In this document: positions 48,688 through 60,103 of the stretch, one piece after another
Layout: each line of letters starts with the position of its first letter
Numbering within the stretch: the stretch's first letter is position 1
DNA from: Hypericum androsaemum
Taxonomy: Eukaryota > Streptophyta > Magnoliopsida > Malpighiales > Hypericaceae
DNA: 64,000 bases
Reading direction: 5' to 3'
Assembly (NCBI GenBank): GCA_963995505.1
Contig: OZ023184.1
Location: 11,920,308-11,984,307 of the forward strand
Notes under the pieces: generated by a model
Told to the model about the DNA's origin: nothing
What the model saw: only the letters and a program-made list of their open reading frames with translations
Database searches by the model: none
Position numbers and translations under genes: made by a program

Positions 48688-49980
48688 ATGCCAAGAACCC
48701 GGAGTGTAGGGCTTGGCCTTGACACAAACGCCTTACCTGAGATTGACATCAAAATACTCGAAAGGAGAATTAGGCGTGAAAGGAGAGACCAATCCAGATC
48801 CATGGTAAAAAATCAGGATGATAATGACGAGGCGACCCAAGCTCTTTATGACGCTACTTTGGAAGCAACCCAAGCCCTTGCAGGTGCGCCACGAAGAAGG
48901 ACCCTGCTGGAATCATCCATTCCTACATGGAATGGGAATCCTAATGGGTTACAACAACAACCGATAGGAGCCCACTCATTCCAGATCCCAGCAGCCATTG
49001 TGGGATTACTGCAAAATTCTGTCCAGTTTTACGGATTACCGAGTGAAGATCCTCAAGACCATCTTTCTCGACTCGAGGATATATGCAATATCATAAAGTT
49101 TCAAGGAATAGATGATGACATCTTGAAGCTACGTCTCTTTCACTTCTCTCCGAAGGATCGAGCTCGTGTATGGTACAACAAGTTGAAAGGAGAGACAATA
49201 AGGAGTTGGACAGACTTGGCCCATGCTTTCCTGCGAAAGTTCTTCTCCACGGCCAAGTCGGCCAAACTCTTGCAAGAAATCAACACCTTTGTCCAAAGAG
49301 ATGGGGAGAGCATCTATGAAGCTTGGGAGAGATTCACATATCTCCAAGGAGCTTTCCCTCAACATGGCATATCACAGGAGAACCTCATGAAGATCTTCTA
49401 CAATGGGTTAGATGGCCCATCTCGTGATCATATTGATGCCTCATCTCAAGGGGTGTTCTTAAGAAATACTGCTGACGAAGCAACTCGTTTGATGGAGGAG
49501 ATGGCAGAAGTCAATGGCATGTGGCCAAAGGAGCATGCCAGAAAACCACACAGAGGAGCAACCCAAGGGATACTGGAAGTGGATAGCAACACCAAGCTTG
49601 AAGCCAGGCTTGAGGCCCTTACCAAAAGATTTGAAGACCTGGCTAAAAGCAAGGAAAAGATAGCTATAGTGTAAGATGTTTGTGAACTTTGCAAAGAAAA
49701 GCATCCCACCAACGACTGTCCAGTATTGAAAGAAATTCAAGCAGTCGCTGATAGGCAACCAGGAGGGTTAGGTTACTCCAACCAAAGTCAACCAAATTTC
49801 TCTCGATTTGGAAGGCAGCCATACAACACTGGCACTCAGCAAGAGCCTAGAAAACAATATGTGGGAGATCAAGTCAAAACAATGGGAGATAAGATCGACC
49901 AGTTGGTGGGCGACCAAGTCAACATCTTTGCAAAGATCGACCAGCTAATTGGAGTAGTCCAGCAGTCTATTCAACAATAA
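48688..49980 (+). pseudogene. Element B gag (in the inverted block)
   Basis: The 328-residue frame (48688-49674) has the Athila gag pattern: QIPAAIVGLLQNSVQFYGLP, EDPQDHLSRLEDICNIIK, LRLFHFSPKDRARVWYNKL, SWTDLAHAFLRKFF and IYEAWERFTYLQGAFPQHG. A TAA at 49672-49674 ends it. The next codons read DVCELCKEKHPTNDC, a CX2CX3HX4C zinc knuckle just after the stop, so the protein is cut right before its knuckle. A second open part (49726-49980) ends in TAA. Gag would form the particle and bind RNA. The ATG is 96 bp after the primer site. Confidence 0.85.
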
Positions 49981-49989
49981 TCTATAACT

Positions 49990-51207
49990 GTGCAGCGGAT
50001 GGATCATTGTGAAGTTCGACAGCAAGAGATTGAGACATTCCTTAAAGGGCAGGCAACACAACTCAAAAAGATGAAAATTGAACTTGGAAACTTAGCTGTA
50101 GCAAATACTCGACGACCGATAGGTTCACTACCAAGCAACACAGAGGCTAACCCAAGAGGAGATGTCAAAGCTGTTACTCTGAGAAGTGGCAAGGAGATCG
50201 AAGGAGCCTCTACGACATCCAAAGAGAAGGAGAAAGTGAAGGAGAAAGAGAAGGAAGAAGAGCTAGTTCAGCCCATTGAAGAAGAGGAATTTTATGTTCC
50301 TCCACCACCAAGAATTCCACCTCCACCGTTTCCTCAACGACTCAAGAAGAAACCAATGGAAGATAAAAGATTCATTGGTTTTATTGAAAAGATGAAGAGT
50401 ATTCAGATAAGTGTCTCTTTCTTGGAGATGCTTGATCAAATGCCGCATTATGCCAAATTCCTCAAAGGACTCCTCACCAATAAGAATAAGTGGGACAAAG
50501 AAGAAACGATATCTCTAACCGTCAATTGCAGCTCACTCATCTCCAAGGATTTGCCGGCTAAGCTTAAGGATCCAGGGAGTTTTACTATCCCTTGTTTTAT
50601 TGGTGATGTTGAATTTTCTAAGTGCTTGTGTGATCTTGGTGCCAGCATTAACCTCATGCCGTTAACTATCTTCAGGCAACTAGGACTTGGAGACCTTAAG
50701 CCAACAGAGATGCGTCTTCAGCTAGCAGACCAGACTGTCAAGAGACCACATGGAATTGCGGAGGATGTGCTAGTCAAATTCGAGCAATTCTATGTTCCAG
50801 CAGATTATGTAGTCTTGGACTTTGACCCAGACAAGAATTATCCTCTTCTCATAGGAAGGCCATTCCTCAACACCAGCCGTGCCTTAATCGATGTCAATGG
50901 AGGGAAGCTAACTCTACGTATTGGGGAAGAAATAATAGAGTACTAAATGGCCAAAGCAATGCAGCACCACCGCGATGATGAAGATTGCTTGCGCATCGAC
51001 ACGATGCCCGATGAAATGCTTTATTCTGAAGAACAGTGGAGTTGGTCTTTGACAGAGGAAGAAGAGGCAGAAACCCTTGAACAAGTGCACAAAGTTGAAG
51101 AGGCCGAAAATGAAGAAGTAGACAAAGAGGAGGAAAAATTAGAGCTAGCATTTTACAACGGGGCTCCTACGCTACCATCCACTGTTAAAGCCCCCGCTGT
51201 GGAGCTC
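49990..51207 (+). pseudogene. Element B protease region (inverted-block copy)
   Basis: A 318-residue frame (49990-50946) includes AVTLRSGKEIEG, the proline-rich YVPPPPRIPPPPFPQRLKKK, the conserved FIGFIEKMKSIQISVSFLEM and the active-site block CDLGASINLMPLTIF, followed by PLLIGRPFLNTSRALIDV. A TAA (50944-50946) stands where the minus-strand copy (54336-53710) reads CAA, a C-to-T change. The next frame (50947-51207) is the acidic linker before RT and ends at KAPAVEL, where the sequence flips into the minus-strand integrase. Confidence 0.85.
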
Positions 51208-51939
51208 ACTGTCTTTTCTAGAATTTTCTTCAGCTCCCTATTAGATACTTCAACTTGACCACTGGTTTGAGGATGATAAGGTGTGGCAACCTTATGAGTG
51301 ACTCTATAGCACCGGAGAAGCGTGGCAAAAGGTTGGTTGCAGAAGTGTGAACTGCCATCACTGATGATTGCACGAGGAACACCGAATCGGGCGAAGAGCT
51401 GCTTGAGGAATCGTAAGACCACCTTGGCATCGTTTGTTGGAGTAGCCCACGCCTCTACCCATTTGGAGACGTAGTCGACTCCGACAATGATGTACTTGTT
51501 ACTTTTAGAGGGAGGGAAAGGACCCATGAAGTCGATCCCCCACACATCAAATAGCTCAACCTATAGAATACCAGACTGGGGCATTTCATCTCGTCGAGAA
51601 ATATTACCTGTTCGTTGACAATGATCACAATGCTCAGTGAATGCTCTTGCATCTTTGAAAATTGTAGGCCAACTCAAGAACTCATGAAGCTGTTCTTGAT
51701 GCTCCGAAGTGTCCAGCGTAAACTGATCCATGACACTCTTGGAGAATAGATGGTATTTCCTTGTCTGAAATACAATGTCGTAGAAGGCCATCCACACATC
51801 TCCTGAATAGATATGGCTCATCCCATACATAGAAATGCACATCACTAAGGAACTTCTTTCTCTGAGGGTAGCTCAAGTCTTCGGGCATGACTTCACTCAC
51901 CAAATAGTTGGCAAAATCCGCGTACCAAGGAGGCGCCAC
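51208..51939 (-). pseudogene. Element B integrase, 3'-truncated
   Basis: From 51939 down: a degraded zinc-binding part with [11 protein letters not shown], then (51545-51208) [10 protein letters not shown] with the first catalytic Asp, IISDGSSHF with the second, and the block [20 protein letters not shown] with the Glu. Stops and frameshifts separate the parts. The frame ends at ILEKT, where the inverted protease copy begins, so the C-terminal part of integrase is missing. This copy could not have served its own integration after the rearrangement. Confidence 0.85.
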
Positions 51940-51942
51940 TGC

Positions 51943-53697
51943 TTAGACATAGAACAAAGCTTCATCTAGGAAGTATTCGAGAATCCTTCCTTCCTTTTCC
52001 ATTCCATCGTTGTGCTCCAAGCGGGACAAGTGATCTGCGACCACATTCTCTGTGCCCTTCTTATCCTTAATCACTAGATCGAATTCCTGTAAAAGTAAAA
52101 TCCAACGGATAAGTCGGGGTTTTGCATCTTGTTTAGCAAAGAGGTACCTCAAGACTGCGTGGTCGGTGTAGATGATGACTTCAGAGCCTAACAAGTAAGG
52201 CCTGAATTTGTCGCAAGCATACGCCACCGCAAGTAGCTCTTTTTTCGTGGTGGTATAGTTAAGTTGTGCTCCAGCGAGAACACGACTTGCATAATAGATG
52301 ACATGCAGTCGCTCTTCCTTTCGTTGTCCGAGGACACAACCCAAGACATCATTGCTTGCATCACACATAAGCCCAAATGGGAGGTCCTAGGATGGTGAAG
52401 TGATAGTTGGAGGAGTGACCAATTCTTCTTGGAGTGTCCTGAAAGCACTTAGACAAGAATCATCAAACTTAAAGGTGACATCCTTAGTCAAGAGGTTAGC
52501 CAAGGGTTTTGCAATAGAAGAGAATTTCTTTATAAAGCATCGATAAAACCCTGCATGTCCTAAGAATGCGTGGATGCCCTTTACCATCGTCGGTGGTTGC
52601 ATTTTTTCGATCGCCTCGGTCTTGGCACGATCAACTTCAATTCCAGCCTTTGAGATCTTGTGACCCAATACTATGCCTTCTTCCACCATAAAATGACATT
52701 TCTCCCAATTAAGCACGAGCTTCTTCTCTTCGCATCTCTTGAGTACTCTATCCAAGTTGTGGAGGCAACATTCAAACGAATCTCCAAAGACAGAGAAATC
52801 ATCCATGAAAACCTCCATGATGTCTTCATTCATCCCTCAAAAGATTGCCATCATGCACCGTTGAAAAGTGGCGGGAGCATTGCACAGACCAAAAGACATT
52901 CTCCTGTATGCAAAAGTGCCAAAAGGACAAGTGAAAGTAGTCTTATCTTGGTCTCCAGGATAGATGAGTACCTGATTATACCCGCAATAACCATATAGGA
53001 AGCAGTAGTTGGCATGTCCAGCAATACGCTCCAACATTTGATCAATAAAGGGAAGAGGAAAGTGATCCTTCCGAGTAGCGGCATTGAGTTTTCTGTAGTC
53101 GATGCACACACGCCACCCAGTAACTACTCTTGTTGAGATGAGTTCCCCTTCCTCATTAGTTTGCACCGTCATACCTCCTTTCTTGGGCACACATTAGACA
53201 GGACTCACCTATTCGCTATCTGAAATAGGATAAATAATTCCAGCATCAAGAAGTTTGATTAACTCTTTTTTCACAACCTCTCTCATGTTTGGATTTAGTC
53301 TTCGTTGATGATCGGCCCTGGGCTTTGACCCTTCCTCCATGTTGATGCGGTGCATCACAATGTCAGAGCTAATTCTATGGATATCAGAAATTTGCCATCC
53401 CATGGCCTTGATTCTTTTGATCACCAGTGTAAGAACTTGCTCTTCTTGCTCCGGAGTAAGCTTGTTGGAGATAACTATTGGCAGCCTTCCTCCTTCTCTT
53501 AAGAAAGCATATCGTAAGTGAGGAGGTAACTCTTTCAGCTCCACAGCGGGGGCTTTAACAGTGGATGGTAGCGTAGGAGCCCCCTTGTAAAATGCTAGCT
53601 CTAATTTTTCCTCCTCTTTGTCTACTTCTTCATTTTCTTCGGCCTCTTCAACTTCGTGCACTTGTTCAAGGGTTTCTGCCTCTTCTTCCTCTGTCAA
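51943..53697 (-). pseudogene. Element B reverse transcriptase and RNase H
   Basis: Three frames (53697-53209, 53190-52837, 52833-52387) give the [43 protein letters not shown] in changed form (CFLYGYCGYNQ, catalytic Asp to Tyr) and [13 protein letters not shown] with the YxDD-type box. 52368-51943 is RNase H ([15 protein letters not shown] to [11 protein letters not shown]). At least three stops replace conserved tryptophans: after PISDSE, after RCMMAIF and after TSPS. Each is TGG to TAG or TGA. Confidence 0.88.
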
Positions 53698-53709
53698 AGA
53701 CCAGCTCCA

Positions 53710-54350
53710 CTATTCTTTAGAATAAAGCATTTCATCGGGCATCGTGTCGATGCGCAAGCAATCTTCATCATCGCGGTGGTGCTGCATTGCTTTGGCCATT
53801 TGGTACTCTATTGTTTCTTCTCCTAGGAATGGCCTTCCTAGGAGAAGAGGACAATTCTTGTCTGGGTCGAAGTCCAAGACTAAAAAATCTGCTGGAACAT
53901 AGAATTGCTCGAATTTGACTAGCACATCCTCCGCAATTCCATGTGGTCTCTTGACAGTCTGGACTGCTAGCTGAAGATGCATCTTTGTTGGCTTAAGGTC
54001 TCCAAGTCCTAGATGCCTGAAGATAGTTAACAGCATGAGGTTAATGCTGGCACCAAGATCACACAAGCACTTAGGAAATTCAACATCACCAATAAAACAA
54101 GGGATAGTAAAACTCCCTGGATCCTTAAGCTTAGCCGGCAAATCCTTGGAGATGAGTGAGCTGCAATTAACGGTTAGAGATATCGGTTCTTCTTTGTCCC
54201 ACTTCTTCTTATTGGTGAGGAGTCCTTTGAGAAATTTTGCATAATGCGGTATTTGATCAAGCATCTCCAAGAAAGAGACACTTATCTGAATACCCTTCAT
54301 CTTTTCAATAAAACCAATGAATCTTTTATCTTCCATTGGTTTCTTCTTGA
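53710..54350 (-). pseudogene. Element B protease region (native-orientation copy), fused to the tRNA
   Basis: The frame from 54336 carries MEDKRFIGFIEKMKGIQ, CDLGASINLMLLTIF and FVLD-type blocks of the Athila protease. Relative to the inverted-block copy it lacks about 22 codons between GRPFL and EETIEY. Its upstream sequence runs ACTCAAGAAGAAACC back to the 7-base match with the tRNA 5' end. Gag and everything between primer site and this point are absent. Point differences from the inverted-block copy show that the two come from different parental elements. Confidence 0.85.
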
Positions 54351-54425
54351 GTCGTTGTAGTATAGTGGTAAGTATTCCCGCCTGTCACACGGGTGACCCG
54401 AGTTCGATCCCCGGCAACGGCGCCA
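54351..54425 (+). tRNA. tRNA-Asp (GTC) copy including CCA, fused into element B
   Basis: A cloverleaf is readable. Acceptor strand GTCGTTG (54351-54357) pairs with CAACGGC (54415-54421, one T-G pair). The anticodon loop CTGTCAC (54382-54388) has anticodon GTC at 54384-54386. The T loop is TTCGATC (54403-54409), the discriminator G is 54422 and CCA is 54423-54425. Two mismatches, C54381-A54389 in the anticodon stem and A54401-C54411 in the T stem, look like G-to-A decay. Plant nuclear tRNA genes do not encode CCA, and no T-run terminator follows. I therefore read it as a reverse-transcribed primer tRNA, not a working gene. The 18 nt at 54408-54425 are the normal primer site. Confidence 0.88.
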
Positions 54426-54428
54426 ATT

Positions 54429-56080
54429 TGACGTACGCAAATTGATAAACAATTTAACGCACAAATAGTATAGTGTATAAGTAAGGTTCTTGAACTGAGA
54501 GAGATAGAACATGAAAATTGAAACAATCAATCGTATGTAGCCAAATTGAAACAAGTTCGTAAAGTAAAGAATGATATGAGGTTGCAATCCAATAAGTAAA
54601 TTAAGAAATATATAAAGACGGTTTGTACTTTAATAAAATAAAGAGAGCACGATGCTTTTATGGACTACCTATCTATGTCAAGATCATGGTTATTTATGAA
54701 GTTTTAACTAGTACCTGGAGTGTTCTAGTGCATCCTCCTAACGCTTTCGCTCATTAGGCTGATAAAACTAAGCTAGAATTGTTCACGAATACCAACTAAT
54801 GCTTTCGCTCATTAATTAGATCGTGAACTAAGCTAAACTCAATTATAAAGTTAACTCCTCGTGGGTTATCCTTTAGTATCAAGATGTCTCATTAATACCT
54901 AAGAATATGTCAATTGATACTTTCGTTGAATTTAATGCCTTTCGGTCCACTATCATCAACTAACATCATAATCTAAGTGATCAAGTTAGATTAAGCATTA
55001 CGATCATCAATTGACAACTACTACGAAAGATGATCAAACCATAACCCAACATAGAAAAGTAATCACATAATTAAAGCATCGTACTCACAAGAAAAACTAC
55101 TCACAAGTCATGTTCATACAAGAAGAAAACTTATACAAGAAAATGATAGAAAATAACATTAAAGAGAGAGATAGAGAAAACTCAAGATGTGGTCAAGAGC
55201 TTCCTCAAGCATCCTTCTTCAAGCTTCCTTCTAGCATTCCTCCAATGGTACTCCTTCTTGGTATTCCTCACAACTCTCAATCTCCAACTATATTCTTCAA
55301 AAAACTAGATATCCCAAAGAGAGCAATTCCCTCCACTATTTATAGTGAATGAGATGAGAGCTTTTTCTTCACTCATCCATCAAAAGAGATGGTGGATGGA
55401 TGAATATTCTCTCTTTTGAGTTGGAAAGCCTTTCTTTTGAGGTGGAACGTTCTTTGGAGGTGCAAAGCTCCACTTTGGAGGTGGAAAGCTCTTCTTTCCA
55501 ACAAGAAACACCAAGGAGAATTATTTATACAAGGCACTCAAGTTTCCAGCCATGTGAAAGAAAGAAAGGCACTCATGGTCCATAATGGTTCTTGAATTTT
55601 CGGCCAAATTCGTCCAGATTTGCTGGCAGAATTAAAGCTCGACTTTGGACTTGATTTTTATCTCTTTTGGGCTTTGAATTTGAAGAAGCCCATTAGAGAC
55701 AAATATGTAGCCCAGGATGTCTTCTTTTCAGATCCACCAAGTTTTCCTCCATCGGTCTTCTGATGAGAAAGTTATCTACATTTAAGTCGTAAGAGGTCAA
55801 ACTCGCCCACATCTCTGAGTTTCCGATCAAGTGTCAATCTTTTAGGCCACTCCGATAGACTTCAACATGAACCAATGGTGCATCAATATCCTCCCTCTCA
55901 TCTCACAAGGGCTTCTAGCGATAAACATGAAAGAAACACAATAAAAATTAAGAGGTTACACGAAAACAAACATAATAGGAAATAAGAGATATTAACATCG
56001 AATAACACGTAAACCTACTAGAAATGATAGGAATTCAATACTAAAACATACGCAAACAATGAATATTTTCACACTCATCA
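54429..56080 (-). repeat. Element B 5' LTR
   Basis: 1652 bp, TGACGTACGC to CACTCATCA, nearly the same as 45334-46983 with scattered substitutions. The minus-strand TATA box lies at 55336-55344. CATGC follows at 56081-56085. Confidence 0.9.
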
Positions 56081-56085
56081 CATGC

Positions 56086-56934
56086 CCAAGGGGTAAATGT
56101 TTGGGCGTCTTTCTTGTTGTTCGATAAAAGTTGTCAAAGATTAGCGAAATGGTGTCAAACTTCAATTGCATCTTCAAACAATATAAGACAAATAATTCAC
56201 GGATTTGCATCTTGTTGTCTTTCGTTTTGCCAAACAGTGAAGTGCACATGAATTTGTGAAACACTAGCAATGGACCGTCTCTAAGCAAATTATTTGGAGA
56301 ATTCTTTGAAATAAAATGATGAAATCCAGAAAGTGATCTCCAGAAAGTATGTTCGTTAAAGGCGTCATGCTTAGAAAGTCTACCCTTCTCAAAGCCAAAA
56401 GCTTGACACATAACAACTTCATCAACAACAAACTCAAAATTATTCAGACGACACCGAAATTTGGTTCTTTCAATGTTTACAAATGCAAAGTGGTGTAAAA
56501 TTCACGCACCAACTTTTCAATTCTAGGCATAGGTGTGAACATAAATTTGGTCCAACTAAGATGTGTAGCGAATTCACGAATAGTGTCATTGATATTCATA
56601 TCAATCAAGAAATGTGGATCAAAATAAGAACCCGAAGACCATAGAACAGTAGAGAGGGATTGGAACTTTTCACCTTCTTGTTGAGAAGCAATGAAGAACG
56701 GTGCCTTGTAACGTGTACGGAGATCCTTGATACCACGCAAGTGCAAGTCCGACGGAGGTGCATGTTGAGCCACTTGCTTGCCCTTGTAGTCCTTGATGCC
56801 ATGGAATGAAGAAATTTCGAGTTTGGGACAAAATTAGGGTTCAAGGGTGAAAATTTGGGGTTTTGGTGGTGGGTAATGGAATTGGTGAGTTGTTTAGATG
56901 TTAGGGAAGGAGGACATGGAGATGGAATGGGCAA
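56086..56934 (-). pseudogene. Element A 3' ORF, N-terminal part (split by element B)
   Basis: Frames 56934-56605, 56773-56477 and 56411-56086 give one protein once frameshifts are allowed. They include DLHLRGIKDLRTRYKAPFFI, LSWTKFMFTPMPRIEKLVRE, VCQAFGFEKGRLSKHD-type and MQLKFDTISLIFDNFYR blocks. This resembles the domain called putative plant transposon protein, found downstream of pol in Athila-like elements. Its role is unknown. Element B entered after KHLPLG; the rest is at 45328-44850. 57000-57320 between this ORF and pol is non-coding. Confidence 0.6.
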
Positions 56935-57323
56935 TGGGTGTAGAGAATGAAAGATTTGGTTGATTGGGATGATTTGGGAGAATTTGGAGTGAGAGGTCTA
57001 AGTATTTTGGAGTGATTGGAATGAAAGATTTTTTTTAACGACTTTCCCAACTCGTCATCGACCCCTGCTGAGCTTCCAATCGTCCATGACGTATCCGAAA
57101 ATCCTTGAGATGACCTTCAAAATTCAAAAGATATCCCATAAGCTTGAACCAATGCTTCAAAATCATAACCGAATCAGAACAAACGTAATAGGATAAATAC
57201 ATATAGAGAACGACATTATTAAAACAATTCAAAAACATGCTAAGTTATAGTCGTTAGCTTGACTTTACTCCCCTTTTTTATGCATCGGAGGATGAAGTCA
57301 CGGGTTGCACCTCCAAACTTCGT

Positions 57324-58480
57324 TCAATATCTCCACCAAGGTAAATCTTGCACCTTTGGCCATTCACCTTCTCCATCTTTTCCTTCTAACTCGAGGGCTC
57401 CGAATGGGAAAACTCTGGCAATTTTGAATGGGCCACTCCACTTCGACTTAAGTTTTTCTGGGAATAGTCTCAATTGGGAGTTGTAAAGCAAAACTTGTTG
57501 GCCCTTCTTGAACATTTTTTTGACAATATGGACATCATGTCTCCTCTTCGTACTTGCCTTGTAGAGTCTAGAGCTCTGGAACGCCATGTCCCAAATTTCG
57601 TCCAACTCTTCAAGTTGTAATACCCTTCGTTCACCGGCCTTTTTGTAATCGTAGTTGAGGGTCTTGATGGCCCAAAATGCTCGATGCTCTAGCTCGACGG
57701 GGAGATGGCAAGCCTTTCCATAGACAAGCTTGTAAGGCGACATCCCGATTGGCATTTTGAATGCCGTCCTGTAAGCCCATAAAGTATCATCAAGCTTGTT
57801 GGCCCAATCTTTCCTTGCTCCCCCGACCATTTTCTCAAGGATCTTCTTGAGTTCCCTGTTGGAGAGCTCTACTTGGCCACTTGTCTGGGGGTGATAAGGT
57901 GTAGCAACCTTGTGAGTGACCCCATACCTCTTCAATAGGATCCCAAATGGTCGGTTGCAAAAGTGCGAATCGCCATCGCTGATGATTGCCCTTGGCACTC
58001 CAAATCTAGAGAAGAGCTTTTTGATAAAGCGAATGACCACTCTAGCATCATTTGTGGGTGATGCCCAAGCTTCCACCCACTTTGACACGTAGTCCACCCT
58101 CACCAAGATATACTTGTTGCCATGAGAGGTTGGGAAATGTCCCATGAAATCCAAGCCCCAAACATCGAAGAGCTCCATTTTAAGAATTCCAGAGAGAGGC
58201 ATCTCATTCCTGTTTGAAATGTTGCCGGTCCTTTGGCATCGATCACACTGAGCAACAAAATCACGGGCATCCTTGAAAATGTTAAGCCAATAAAACCCAC
58301 ATTCAAAGACTCACGACGCGGTCCTGGTTGCTCCATAATGATCGGCGTACGGGGTACTATGACATTGCTCCAGAATAGTCATCACTTCATCATCCGCAAT
58401 GCACCGTCGAAGCACTCCATCGCTACACCTCTTAAAGAGATAAGGCTCATCCTACAGAAATAGCTGAGCATCCCTTAGAA
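57324..58480 (-). pseudogene. Element A integrase
   Basis: The main frame (58202-57324, 292 residues) is open and carries the catalytic triad: D18 (VWGLDFMG), D76 (ISDGDSHF) and E112 ([13 protein letters not shown]), with exactly 35 residues between the last two, the DD35E pattern. The C-terminal part ([20 protein letters not shown] to the end WWRY) is complete. The N-terminal zinc-binding part (ILEQCHS, then [11 protein letters not shown]) is in another frame after a stop near 58316. It is defective as it stands, but the core is well preserved. Confidence 0.88.
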
Positions 58481-58631
58481 ATTTCTTTCGTTGGGGATAA
58501 CTCAAATCGGATGGAATAATGTCGCCAACTAGGAAGTTGGCAAAATCAGCATACCATGTTACCACCACATGATTCACCATCATCAAAGCTTCATCTGGAA
58601 ACTCTTCTTGAATCTCACCATAAGTCTCCAT

Positions 58632-60050
58632 TCATTCGCTATGTTCTAGCCAAGAGAGATGATCCGCGACAACATTTTCACAGCCTTTCTTATCCTTGAT
58701 GGATAAGTCAAATTCTTGGAGCATGAGTCTAGGCTTGGCATCATTTTTAGAGAATAAATACCTCAAAGCTGCATGGTCAGTATAGATGATCACCTTTGAC
58801 CCAAGTAGGCATGGCCGAAATTTGTCACAAGTGTATACAACAGCCAACATCTCCTTCTCTGTGGTTGTGTAGTTAAGCTGGGCACCCGCCAACACTCTAC
58901 TAGCATAGTAGATGACATGAAGCTTTCCCCCTTTCTTTTGACCCAGCACACATCCTAATGCAATATCGCTTGCATCACACATTATTTCAAATGGTAACTC
59001 CCAGTCAGGAGAGGAGATAACCGGAGTAGTCACAAAAGCTCTCTTCAGAGAATCAAATGCTTGCAGACATGGCTCATCAAAATTAAAAGGCACCTCCTTA
59101 ACCAGCAAATTGGTGAGCGGCTTTGCTATAAGGGAGAAATTCTTGATGAATCTTTGGTAAAATCCTGCATGGCCAAGAAAGGCTCTCACTCCCTTGACCA
59201 AAGTCGGTGCTCCCATCTTCTCTATTGCTTCCGTCTTAGCTCTGTCAACTTCAATACCAGCTTTGGAGATCTTATGCCCAAGAACGATCCCCTCATCCAC
59301 CATAAAATGGCACTTCTCCCAATTTAGAACAAGGTTCTTTTCTTCACATCTCTCCAATACTCTGTCCAAATTGGCCAAGCAACTATCAAAGGATTCTCCG
59401 AACACCGAGAAATCATCCATGAAGATCTCCATAATCTTCTCATTCATTTCCCAAAAGATAGCCTCCATGCATCGTTGGAATGTTGCGGGAGCACAACTCA
59501 ATCCAAAAGACATTCGTCGATAGGCAAAAATACCAAAAGGACAAGTGAAAGAGGTCTTCTCTTGATCTCTTGGGTATATTGCAATTTGGTTATAGCCCGA
59601 GTACCCATCCAAAAAGCAATAGTGAGAATACCCAGAAATTCTCTCCAATATTTGATCAATGAATGGCAGAGGAAAATGATCCTTACGTGTGGCATCATTC
59701 AACTTCCGATAGTCAACGCACACTTGCCATCCTGTCACCGTCCTTATGGAGATGAGCTCGCCCTCATCATTGATCACAACAGTCATTCCTCCCTTTTTCG
59801 GGACATAGTGGATCGGGCTTACCCATTCACTATCGGAGATGGGGTAAATAATTCCAGCCTCTAGCAGCTTGATCACCTCCTTCTTTACCACATCTTTCAT
59901 GTTGGGATTCAATCTTCTTTGCCGATCCACCCTCGGTTTTGCTCCCTCTTCCATGTGAATATGATGCATCACAATTTCAGGACTTATCTCCTTGATATCG
60001 AATATTTGCCAAGCCATAACCTTAATCCGGTTGTTCACAATTTTTAGCAC
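58632..60050 (-). CDS. Element A reverse transcriptase and RNase H
   Basis: A 472-residue open frame. [22 protein letters not shown] at about 64-83, [32 protein letters not shown] with catalytic Asp148, and FMDD at 210-213 (the YxDD box). RNase H: MCDASD with Asp359, Glu400 (TTEKEM), Asp425 (IIYTDHA) and Asp463 (VADHLS). RT copies the element RNA into DNA; RNase H removes the RNA. No stop interrupts it, though upstream protease and downstream integrase are broken, so it cannot be made as one polyprotein. Confidence 0.85.
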   Translation of the reverse strand: MLKIVNNRIKVMAWQIFDIKEISPEIVMHHIHMEEGAKPRVDRQRRLNPNMKDVVKKEVIKLLEAGIIYPISDSEWVSPIHYVPKKGGMTVVINDEGELISIRTVTGWQVCVDYRKLNDATRKDHFPLPFIDQILERISGYSHYCFLDGYSGYNQIAIYPRDQEKTSFTCPFGIFAYRRMSFGLSCAPATFQRCMEAIFWEMNEKIMEIFMDDFSVFGESFDSCLANLDRVLERCEEKNLVLNWEKCHFMVDEGIVLGHKISKAGIEVDRAKTEAIEKMGAPTLVKGVRAFLGHAGFYQRFIKNFSLIAKPLTNLLVKEVPFNFDEPCLQAFDSLKRAFVTTPVISSPDWELPFEIMCDASDIALGCVLGQKKGGKLHVIYYASRVLAGAQLNYTTTEKEMLAVVYTCDKFRPCLLGSKVIIYTDHAALRYLFSKNDAKPRLMLQEFDLSIKDKKGCENVVADHLSWLEHSE

Positions 60051-60103
60051 TTTCTCCTCTTGCTCCTTGGAGAGCTTGTTGGAGATGATAATAGGGAGTC
60101 TCC

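Larger units (their letters stand above)
45334..56080 (-). mobile_element. Element B: rearranged Athila-type element with captured tRNA-Asp and inverted interior
   Basis: CATGC lies outside both ends (45329-45333 and 56081-56085). LTRs 45334-46983 and 54429-56080 are in minus orientation. From the 5' LTR the order is: primer site plus complete tRNA-Asp copy (54425-54351), protease (from 54350), RT, RNase H, integrase up to about 51210. Then comes an inverted block, 47844 to about 51207, holding a partial LTR, primer site, gag and protease on the plus strand. Last are a 3' non-coding part and the 3' LTR. Missing are the integrase end and the 3' ORF. The single matching target repeat indicates that the whole structure integrated as one piece, or was later rearranged without touching its ends. 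Confidence 0.9.

Noticed and set aside
54351..54425. Functional nuclear tRNA-Asp gene
   Set aside because: CCA is present in the DNA, two stem mismatches exist, no T-run terminator follows, and the 3' end is exactly the primer site of an LTR element.
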